Source: Cycas panzhihuaensis
Taxonomy: Eukaryota > Cycadophyta
Assembly (NCBI GenBank): GCA_023213395.1
Contig: CM041465.1
Coordinates: forward strand, 199,337,741-199,401,740
Length of the DNA stretch: 64,000 bases
Reading direction: 5' to 3'
In this document: positions 35,547 to 44,629 of the stretch, piece by piece
Position numbering within the stretch: the stretch's first letter is position 1
Layout of the letters: every line of letters begins with the position of its first letter
Notes under the pieces: model-generated
Told to the model about the DNA's origin: nothing
Seen by the model: only the letters and a program-made list of their open reading frames with translations
The model's database searches: none
Position numbers and translations under genes: made by a program

Positions 35547-37959
35547 TGTAACTCTAAAGAATTCTCTATTTATAGGGTAATGATCTAGATTGTAAGAGTA
35601 TAAGAAGAAGTTAAATTTTTCTATATAGCTATGTAATAATAATTTTGGACAATGATTAAGAGAGAAAATAGATGAATGCCATCATTATATCAAGGATTTT
35701 TTGGATTGTTAGTATTATTACCTAAATAGGGAGTCCATGAGATGTTTTAATTGTGAAAGAAAAGGCTTAGAAAGGGAGCCTTTATATGAATTCTCATAAA
35801 CCAACTTTCATACAAAAGGGTTCTCCTATAGAAGGGTTCATTTAGAAGTATTTATTGACAAAGGAAAGTTTTACAAGGAGAAAATCTAATAGGGAAAAGA
35901 ATTTATGAGAGAAAGTAAGTTCCTCACCCATGAAAGGGTTGCAACAAACAAAGGTGAAGTAGTGACTAAGATAATTACTTTGGAGGTCATTTTGCAAGAA
36001 CAACACTAAAATAGAAGGCAAAAGAATAAAAGGAATCCTACATGATGCAGTCCTATGCTAAGGCAATTCACTTAAATATATTAGTACAAGAATAGAATTT
36101 TACAAGTAAAATGGGTGTAAATTTATAAGTTAGTATTATGACATATAATAAAAGAATTTAACTCCTACAAGAAAGAACCCCCATAAAGATGCATTTCTAT
36201 GTTCTAGCACTCAAGTAGAAGAAATTAATTCTAAGCATTTGATTAGATTACTCTAATTAAATCACAGTTGTTGAATCTTAAATTACATCTTAGCAGTCCA
36301 GTTTGATGGTGTGAAGCGAGTTATTTGATCTCTAACACCTATCAAGTCATGTGGCATGCAACAACTGGGATAGTGGATTGAAGCATACTACATGATTAAA
36401 ATAAGGTGTAATAATTATGCTAACGTACTTCCTTCTTTTCTTTTATTACTTTAACACCAAAATGGATTAAACACAGGAGGACATAACTATAAGAGGGTAG
36501 CAATTTTTATAATTTTAAGAAGTAATTAACTATTGATGTTGCCTGGACTAGCCACACCCATAAGCCATTTATTCTTAAATGGTAATATGTCTTATACTCT
36601 GGTATTGAAAAGGACAAAGTAATTAAGAAAAATATTAAGGAGGTTAATGAGATAATGGATCTTCTTATGCTTAATCTCATATCTATTGCTAACTTATTTG
36701 ATCTAAGCATATTAAAGGACTAAGAAGTGATGGGTAAAAAGGTCTTTTATGACCTAATGGAAAGCAAAATAGATTTGGAGTGGAGATAACTAAACTTTGG
36801 TCAAAGGGTTCTACCAATAGGGTGGGAGGATAGAATTTTAGCTTGGAATTCCAATCAAGTGATTCTAAAACACTTGTTAAAAGAAAAAGATCAAAAGTTA
36901 TCACCTTTAGAGGAGCAGATCTGGAGGCTAGAAGGGATGATAGAAATATTCAACTTTCAACTAATTCAAAATTTACATAAGGAGATAATGCCGAAGTGTT
37001 ATAATTAACTCCATTCCTTTAGACTCCTTAAGATTTAAAAAAAAAAAAGTTATTCATTGGAATTTGTTTTATACCTTTTTATGGATTATTATCTATGTTT
37101 AGGGAGAAGGTTCTAGTCTTTATGTTTTTAATAGATTCTTTGGCAAGTTCCTAATCATTCTATTGAATAAGTTATTAACTAGAAGTGTAGTTTGGTCTTT
37201 AATAGTTTGAATTAGAAGATTTTTCTAAAAAGATTTATACTCTTAGACATCATTGTATATCAAACTAAGGAATTACTAAAATGCACTGTTACTATGTTTA
37301 AATCCTTTAGAATTTAATAAAGTGGTATTGTTTAGATTTTTTCTATTTGACCTTTATCTAATAGTTTATAGGTGAATGGTTCACTCTCATCTAAAAATCC
37401 TAGAGAAAAGATCAAATGTTTTGCTTTCAATGTATGCAGATCTTATACTATGCTCTCTTTTAAACTCAACATGAAGTTTTATGTGAATGTATTCTAGGAT
37501 ATGTCAATTGTATTATATAACTTGGTTTTGGTTCATTAGGTTCTTTGAATCTATGAGTAATTCCTTCTTATTTCTCCTATGTTGATGTCAATGAAATCTA
37601 TTTGATAGTCTAGCCATTGTTGTTTAATAAAGCGTTTTATTTACATTAATCTCTATTATCCACCCTTTATATCACCTAGATGATTACTTCTCAAGAGATT
37701 AGTTCCTATTAGCTAAGTCTAGGCTAATGAAGACAATGACTCTTGATGTCACTAGAAATACATAAAAATTTGTTATGACATATTTTTCTAAGCTCTTAAT
37801 TATTTAATAATGTTCACTATTCCCTAGCCTATTTGGTTTACTTTACTAAAGAGTTTCTGTACTTTCCTTTTGTTAGCCATTTCAAACATGTAGATCAATG
37901 GTTATTAGGCATTATGGATTGAGAATAATAAATAGTATAAGAAGTGATAGGAATAACTA
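35547..37959 (+). repeat. 3' LTR of element G
   Basis: Starts TGTAACTCTAAAGAATTC and ends AGGAATAACTA by alignment to 33,249. It lacks about 400 bp (near 37,090) that the left copy holds around the insertion site of chromovirus C. The minus frames 36,507-36,904 inside it are not genes. Confidence 0.75.
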
Positions 37960-39027
37960 TTATGGTAATACATTATCTTTTACCATACTTCCTTAAGAAG
38001 ACATCATCTATAATATTGTATTTTCCCTTTTTAGATACTATGTCAAAGTTGTAATCTTAGATTTTACACATCCATCTCTATTGTTCTTTTAATAAGTTGG
38101 GTTATGATAAAAAATACTTAAGGCTTTGGTGATTTGTTTTAATAATAAACTTACTACCAAGTAAGTATTATCATCATTTGGATAGTCCATGGAGAATTAC
38201 TAATGTATCCCTATCATGTGTACTTTTGGCCCTCTCCCATAAATTTAGATTTTGACTTTAATATATAATTGGATAGTTATATCAAAGGAGTATTTCTCTG
38301 ACTCCTATTCTAAAACAATTGCATTCAACTATGTATGATTATAATAAATTTAGCATTATGAGTAGTGGAGTAGCAGTTATTAAAGACTTGAGATTGTTCA
38401 AACTTTAATTGACTATTATGTTCTACTTGAACCTATTATTCTTATACAAATTCATTAGTAGTCTTACCATGATTGTGTATCCTCTTATGAATTTCTAATA
38501 ATATATTGTGAGTCCTAATAACCCTAATACCTTTTAAATGTTCATTAGTATTGGCTAGACAATGATGGCCTACACTTTAGCTAGATCAATTTTTGCACCA
38601 CCCTCTTGTGATATAATATACCTTAACTAATATAATACCATCTTTTTAAAACTATATTTGAACTTTTTAGAAAATAAATTGCTATCCTATAAACTTTTTA
38701 ATGCAACTTTCAAATGTTGGTGGCATTCCTCTGATGACTTGTTATAGACTAAAATGTTATTAAAAATAATCATAATGAATATTATGAGAAATAGTGTAAA
38801 TATCCTATTCATTTTTACTTGGAATGTTACAAGAGAATTTAGAAGCTGAAACAACATTATCTTGAACTCAAATATCCCTTCACATAAGTGAAAAGTAATT
38901 TTCTCTATATCTTATGGGTGAATAGCTATTTGATAATACCTCAAATGCATATCAATTTTAGAGAAGTAAATAGCTCCATAAAACTTGTTGACTTTGTCAT
39001 CTATTTAGGGGATAGGGTACTTGTTTT
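37960..39027 (-). pseudogene. Chromovirus H reverse transcriptase and RNase H
   Basis: Minus-strand reading from 39,027: KNKYPIPxIDDKVNKFYGAIYFSKID is the first RT block with its catalytic Asp, then IAIHPxDIEKITFH, then the palm with IFNNILVYN (about 38,760), where both active-site Asp residues of YxDD have become Asn. The connection follows, with GLLGLTIYYxKFI, and RNase H from about 38,350 with VECNCF, LLGSKFIIKTNHQSLKYFL (about 38,100) and KGKYNIIDDVFLRKY (about 37,990). Element G follows; integrase resumes at 21,613. Confidence 0.85.
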
Positions 39028-39569
39028 TGTTGGAATATGTGATATTATCACATATATAATATTTAATGTAAATAGTGGACCTAAACAAAATCTCACTCAT
39101 TGAAAGCATTAATAGATGCAATATATACGATTATCCATATAAATATCCTATTAGATAATTAAAAGACTAAAATAATATTATAGGCTATTCATGAGGAGAT
39201 TATTCATATAAATATGTACATATAGAACTTGAGAATTTTAGAAAGGATTGAGAGAGAAAGGACACAGTTACAGATGTAATTCATTTGATATCATAAAGAA
39301 GAGCTCCCAACTTCAACCTTCTATCATGGTTTTTTCCACACTAGATTTTTAAGGTATAAATCTATTCACTCTTATGGTGAATGATTATTGCATGTTTGAT
39401 ATATTTATACTTTGTGATTTATGTTATTGCTTTATATGTTGATCTTACATTACATAAATTGTGTATATTCCTCATGATATAATCCATTCATTATACATGT
39501 TTGATATTCTTTTACTAGAGTTAATGAGTATTATAATATACTATCAGAGTTAAATTCTAAATTCTAATA
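39028..39569 (+). repeat. Solo-LTR-like insert P, TSD GTTTT
   Basis: 542 bp, starting TGTTGGAATATG and ending TTCTAATA, with 5 bp duplications GTTTT at 39,023-39,027 and 39,570-39,574. It interrupts the RT of H between the KITIKN and KNKYPIP parts of one block. Near the right end (about 39,538-39,550) TACTATCAGAGTT resembles an initiator-Met primer site, so it may be an LTR plus a few internal bases left by a deletion rather than a clean solo LTR. Confidence 0.75.
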
Positions 39570-39574
39570 GTTTT

Positions 39575-40311
39575 TAATAGTTATCTTGATTAATATTTGA
39601 TAATAAATATACAAATTTTAAAAATCCATTTTTCTCCTAAAGCAAAACTACTAATACAATATAGGGGCTTATTTTTTGAATTACTTCTCCATTGTCTAAG
39701 AGCTTCTACCTTAGTCTTTCAATCTCAGTCTTTTATTTGTGCCCATATCGATATGGTTTGAGTATCAAAGGCCTATTCCCTAATTCTATTTTAATTATGT
39801 ATTTATCATCCTAAGTAGAGATAATATATTTGGAAAAACCTAGAACACTTATGAATGCTAATTAAGAACCAAGCTTATCTACTCTTATTACTAGTCACTC
39901 AGTTGTTCCTTTTACTCTTGCCCTTCTATTATGAATTTTCTTGTTATAGAGTCTACCTAATCATTTTATAGTAATTTGGTTATTTTGTTGATTAATATAA
40001 TTGATAATTTTGATAGTTGATTCTTGGGGTCTAGTATGGTCATCCATTCATATAGGAATAAATGAATTATTCATCATGGTCAAGTCTACATGTTCATAAT
40101 GTTCTTAATCATTCCACTCCTATTACTAAGTCAAATCGTCTAACAATAAAAGTATAAAAATTCATAATGATTAAGACCATACCCACTTGAATTTATTAAA
40201 ATCTAATTTCTCCATCATAAGGAATTAAATCTCCTTTAGGTACGGTGATGTCAAAGCTCCTTTCCTTATCTACATTAAGGTTTAGCCTTTTGGCAATAAT
40301 GGTGTCAGTAA

Positions 40312-40312
<1 letters not shown>
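39575..40312 (-). pseudogene. Chromovirus H RT leader and protease C-terminal part
   Basis: On the minus strand AKRLNLNVDKERSFDITVPKG (about 40,290-40,230) is protease following the flap, continuing with VIGVEWLRTL (about 40,130). The RT leader follows; TEIERLRxKLLDNGEVI (about 39,730) matches the ELKxQLxELLDKGFI block, then a degraded KKDG region and KITIKN next to insert P. Confidence 0.7.
40299..40312. repeat. SINE target duplication, left copy
   Basis: ATGGTGTCAGTAAA, identical to 40,633-40,646. Inside the protease reading of chromovirus H. Confidence 0.9.
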
Positions 40313-40348
<36 letters not shown>

Positions 40349-40632
40349 TCTAGAGGAGAACCTCTAGCCACCCTTGGTACAAAGTTCCAAAGTAAGGGGG
40401 GCCCCCAAGATCTAGGTTGTTGTACTACCTTTGTACTGGCCATGCTTGGAGTTCATACCACCATCGTACAGCTAGCGCACACTCAACAAACTTTAGTCGG
40501 ACTACTTTCTTTGCAGCAACGGACGTCGGTCAAATTACTTCCTTGTGAAGTGACTTGCACTCATGAGTTTTGAACCTAGGTCTCTCCTTGGTATCGCCAC
40601 ATCTTACCAATCGACCTAACCCCATGAGGCTT
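40313..40632 (-). mobile_element. tRNA-type SINE with long poly(A)
   Basis: A roughly 290 bp GC-richer body on the minus strand ending in about 32 A (plus-strand T run 40,314-40,345), flanked by an identical 14 bp duplication. Near its 5' end GGTTAGGTCGATTGGTAAG (about 40,622-40,604) fits a polymerase III A box and GGTTCAAAACTC (40,576-40,565) a B box, at tRNA-like spacing. It has no coding. Such elements are moved by LINE proteins. The perfect duplication, intact tail and retained CpGs suggest a recent insertion. Confidence 0.92.
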
Positions 40633-42369
40633 ATGGTGTCAGTAAATTTATGGGTGCCCCCTAGTTCAATAAGTATTGTGAGGTTCTATTTCTAAATTTA
40701 TCCATATACCTTAATGGTATTAGGTCATTAGATTCTTAACATGATGGTGGTGGATATTTTATATTGCCCTTTATCTAAGATTTATGCCTTTAATATCCTT
40801 TTACATTACTAGTCATCTAGAAGATCTATTTTTCCTTCCTTTAATCCTTATTCTTGGTCATCTTCTACCTCTATTATATATACTTATTTCCTCTTAGGAA
40901 AAATAGAGGAGTGTCCCATTTCCCAATTTTACTCACAATAACAATAGTAACCCTAAGCTCTTTTACTAACCTTTTTTATATCCTCTCTCCTAATTGAGCT
41001 AGTATTTACTAGTGAAGATAATAGTATGAAAATTCTCCTATTCAATAGCGCATATGGAAAAACCTTATTTTAAAGAGTTGTCCATTTAGCTTAAATGGCT
41101 ACTTTGCTTACATTTGTTTAACAGGCTATATTTATAGCTTTCTCAAGAGTGACTAGTTTAAATCATTATATATCTTCATACATTTCTTCTCTTGGGTTAG
41201 TTATATAAAAGGGTAAAGTTTTACTTGCCTTCATTCTTATCTCCAGCTATAGTGCCTCAAATGATATCATATATTCACCTACATTATAGCCTTCTTAAAA
41301 ATAATGAGCTAACTAAATATTATATAGGTCACCCCAGTTTTTATTAATATGTTTATTAAAAGACTTTATGAACTAATCAAAGAAGATTAATTTCTTATTT
41401 TCTTTTCTCCAACTAGTCATCCATATGTATATGAGGTCATGTAATTTATAGATTAGTAGATCCACTCATTTAGAAACCCTTTCTGTTTCAAGGGTCATGA
41501 ATGCATTTGTTAATTTAGGCAACTTTATCCAAGTCTATCTCTCTACCTACAAAATAAATGAGTAATATTATATTATGATGGAATATCTATGATCATCCTT
41601 TATTTTAGTGCTTTAATATGCCTTCCATTTTTATAAGGGATTGTCTCTATCCTCATGATGTTTTTAGTCATTTTTTTCCTCTCATTTCTTTAATGTCTTG
41701 CAACTCATATTCAAGGAGATACTTGATGTTAAGTAATTCAGTTCTTAATTCATTGTCACTTCTAGGTGGTGCCATTCTTTTTCTTTTATATTTAATATGG
41801 TCAACAATTTAGGATTTACAAGTTCCTAGTCATAGCCTAAGTGCTTTCAGAAATTACTATTTTGATTTTGATCTTAAAATTATAGCATAAATTAGACTCA
41901 ATATGGCTTGTGACCACTCATTTAAAAGCTCTATGATTTATGATTCCAACACTTTAATCAAAACTAAAATCTAACACCCATAACCAAAGTTATATAAAAA
42001 ATAGTGATGCTAGGTCATGAAAAAGTAAAAACTTAATTAAAATTTTAGCATCTTTTAGCTTAAGTTGCAAGTCACATAAGTACAGAAAACAAGCATTATC
42101 TTTCTTTAAAAGGAGGAAGATATCAAAATATTATGAAATTTTAACAGTTTTTACAACTTAAGGTAAAGGTTATATGCCTAAGTAAAAATTTTAATTGATA
42201 TTTGTCTGTATCTTTTGAGTGAATGGTAATGAGGCATAAGACTACAATGTGATCTCAAGATAAAAGAGACTCTATAACATAACATTGGCAAATCATATTG
42301 ACAAACCTAGATTAATTGGACTAGATGCTCTCCATGGCATAGGTATAAAACATTTAAAAGAGTTCTCAT
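40633..42369 (-). pseudogene. Chromovirus H gag and protease N-terminal part
   Basis: On the minus strand the protease starts near 40,710 (TILIELGGTHKFTDT, where the family has LIDSGSTHNFID; the catalytic Asp has become Glu) and runs into the SINE. A knuckle-like YYCYC...WEMGH segment lies near 40,930. Upstream to about 41,800 a degraded capsid reading is present but weak, followed by leader sequence toward 42,369. Plus frames in this stretch (41,618-41,812, 42,285-42,491) have no support. Confidence 0.6.
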
Positions 42370-42868
42370 TATTAGATATGTTAAACACTTTACAAGTGTT
42401 ATATATGCATAAGAAGGCTAAAATTGTGGTCCTACTTCAGTGCAATTTTTCCCCACTAACTTTATACTGGGGGGTCCAAGTGGGGCAATAGCCCCCTTTG
42501 GTAGGGGAGGTGCAGGGGAGGAGATGTTCCCCCTTATAAGTAAGGGTTTCGAGGGCAATAAATACTAAAGCAAATTTTAGGATTCAAACAAAAAAGATAA
42601 TTATGGCCATGCATCACAAAGACCCTAGATCTAATGCTTGAGATCTTGTACCTTCTTATGACATTCTTTATGTAACTTGAATTGGGTAATTCTTTGTTTA
42701 GTATATAGAGTGGATGAGTTGATGAGGTGAGTTGGGGTTTCATCTCTATAATTTCTTCAGCTATTACTCAGATTAATAAAAGGTCTATGCTTAGACTTGA
42801 ATCTCCTAGCATTCTTTATTGTGTGCTTGATTAGCTTATGTTATTTGTAATTTGCATTTTGCTCTTCA
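42370..42868 (+). repeat. Solo LTR J2, TSD CTCAT
   Basis: 499 bp, TATTAGATATG (partner has TGTTGGATAT) to TGCTCTTCA, with perfect 5 bp duplications CTCAT at 42,365-42,369 and 42,869-42,873. It is homologous to J1 in the TTTACAAGTGTTA start, the G-run/C-run block (42,470-42,535), the ATTAATAAAAGGTCTATGCTTAGACTTGAATCTC part and the GTGTGCTTG end. It lies in the leader of chromovirus H. Confidence 0.85.
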
Positions 42869-43180
42869 CTCATAAGCCTACTTACTTCTTCATAGTACAC
42901 AATAAGATCAAACATCTTCATATTAAATAATCATGCTAGTAAATTCTTCAATGACAAGCATAAATTTTTACAAAGTATTTATGTTGCTCCATAATCTATA
43001 GCAAGGCCAAAAGTAGTAGATAGATGACCACTAAACCTTCTCTTCAAATAGTAACTTTAGTGGCTCTTATGGCTCTCATACGATAAATCAATCTTCATGA
43101 GATCTTCAACTAATAATGCATCCTATAAATTTGCTTAATAAAGTTCTCATAACATGCTAACCATGAGGTCTAATACTAGA
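42869..43180 (-). promoter_or_regulatory. Chromovirus H leader and primer-binding site
   Basis: No coding is seen. On the minus strand the bases next to the LTR (about 43,178-43,165) read TAGTATTAGACCTC, 9 of 12 identical to the initiator-Met site TGGTATCAGAGC, with the differences mainly transitions. Confidence 0.55.
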
Positions 43181-43388
43181 TGCAATAGGCCATAACTATC
43201 AGAGGGAGATTTTTAAGGAAAAATAGTTTAAAGGCTAATGATTTTAGAAGACCTAGATGGGTACTATCCTTCTTAATTCAATTCAACCAAAAAATATACA
43301 TAAAAAGGAAAATAAAACAAATGTGTATAAATACTATTTAATTAAATAGTTTTAGCCAAGCCAACCTTAAGGATATTGGTACATGTTA
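43181..43388 (-). repeat. 5' LTR of chromovirus H
   Basis: Partner of 19,446-19,652. Plus-strand edges TGCAATAGG and GTACATGTTA. Edges were set by TG/CA and by alignment and may be off by a few bases. Confidence 0.7.
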
Positions 43389-43574
43389 TGGTCGCTCCTA
43401 AGACTAGTGTTCTTAGATATTTTATACATTATATATATTTTTCTTTATTAGATCTAAACATTTTGTGATATTGGCTCCCAAGGCTACTTATTTACCATGA
43501 AACTTTTTTGAAGAGCATATATAGTCTTATATATACCTTTTATTTATATTAGTATAATTTCATATTCATATATA

Positions 43575-43610
<36 letters not shown>

Positions 43611-44391
43611 TATATAACCCTAAATGTCCCTTTAAAATTCATTAAATATTATTTGAAGTATGACTTACTAATATTGCATATTTAGAATCCCTTTATCTAG
43701 ATCAAATATACTTGCTAATGCACTTACATAATATGTACCACTTTAAACCCTATAATTTTTATTAAATACCATCAAATATCCACTTGAACATAATAACAAT
43801 CCCTAAACCCTTTATATTTCATGAAATTAAAAAAAAAAAAATCACTTAAATAGTATCCAACTATTCATAGGTATATTTTACAAGTAGATTGTATTGATTT
43901 AGGAGATATTATAATCTTAGATTCCACCTAATGTAACTCATATGTCTAGAGTGAAGTTAAGATCACATCCAAGTTGACATTTTATGAGTTTAAAATAAGA
44001 TTATTAAAGAAGAGCACTCAATCAACTAATAGTGAAATGTATATGTCACCTTTATATGAAATTACAATCCTAAGGGTTTTAAGAACTAAAAAGGCAAAAG
44101 TTGACCCAAAAAATAGGGGTTCAGCCCACTATAAAGAAAACACTCGTACTAGATTGTCATGCTAATATTTTCTTCACAATAAAGTAGGAAAGACAACCTC
44201 AAAGTCTATAAAGATATTTATCCACTCCTTCAGCCAAGGGATATTGGGTGGTCTCCCCTAGTTATGTAGCCTCAACCCCTATGAGAATCACTATCTCTAA
44301 TACTAGTGATGATCTCCAAGGAAAACCATAAGATACCCCAAATAACATTGAGTATTATAGGCAGTGATAAGATAAATCCCCTATGATATCT
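43389..44391. other. Unassigned AT-rich DNA between H and LINE K
   Basis: I see no element boundaries or coding I can name. It should be the right flank of H and may contain further LINE or other sequence, but frames gave nothing convincing. The plus ORF 43,974-44,165 has no motif. Confidence 0.5.
43566..43616. repeat. TA and TGTA microsatellite
   Basis: A run of TA dinucleotides, then about seven TGTA units, then TA again. A compound simple repeat, likely length-variable. Confidence 0.9.
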
Positions 44392-44407
44392 CTAGAGAAG
44401 GTGACTT
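44392..44407. repeat. LINE K target duplication, left copy
   Basis: CTAGAGAAGGTGACTT, identical to 48,962-48,977. The last T bases merge with the tail of the LINE, so the boundary is uncertain by one or two bases. Confidence 0.9.
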
Positions 44408-44629
44408 TTTTTTTTTGATTTGATAAAATGAATTTCAGTGGGTTTGAAAGAGGTTCCCACAACCTAATACATCAAAAAGTATAGTGCATCTAAGTAATAT
44501 GAGTCCGTGACAGCCCCACAGACTAGGCCAGAGAGCTAAGTGCCGGGACAAGCCCCACGGCTAGCTGTTGCAGATCATGCCCTTCTCGACCAGAACCATA
44601 AGATCCCTAGGGAAATCCATCTTCCATAT

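Larger units (their letters stand above)
21614..37959 (+). mobile_element. Long-LTR gypsy element G, with chromovirus C in its left LTR
   Basis: Direct repeats starting TGTAACTCTAAAG lie at 21,614 and 35,547. The left repeat continues on the far side of element C (32,270-33,249), giving about 2.77 kb; the right repeat is 2.41 kb, missing about 400 bp present in the left. The 2.3 kb inside encodes gag and a small remnant of integrase C-terminus but no RT. A decayed tRNA-Asp-type primer-binding site follows the left LTR (33,250-33,268). The organisation and gag match element A, in the opposite orientation. It is inserted in H between RNase H and integrase. Confidence 0.8.
19446..43388 (-). mobile_element. 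Chromovirus H (Ty3/gypsy), split by five insertions
   Basis: A minus-strand gypsy element with gag, protease, RT, RNase H, integrase and chromodomain in the standard order, read from right to left. LTRs of about 207 bp lie at 19,446-19,652 and 43,181-43,388. It is interrupted by solo LTR J1, long-LTR element G, solo-LTR-like P, a SINE and solo LTR J2. Removing them leaves about 5.7 kb, normal for a chromovirus. Coding is continuous across each insert, which supports the reading. All frames are broken. I see no clear target-site duplication. Confidence 0.85.

Noticed and set aside
40565-40622. Genuine tRNA gene
   Set aside because: Only A- and B-box-like parts are present, with no cloverleaf; the long poly(A) and 14 bp target duplications show a SINE.
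20862-42868. J1 and J2 as the two LTRs of one 22 kb element
   Set aside because: Each has its own perfect, different 5 bp duplication, and coding of chromovirus H continues on both sides of J1. They are separate solo LTRs.
43566-43616. CRISPR-like or other regular array
   Set aside because: A simple TA/TGTA microsatellite without spacers. No CRISPR array exists in the window, and none would be expected in plant nuclear DNA.
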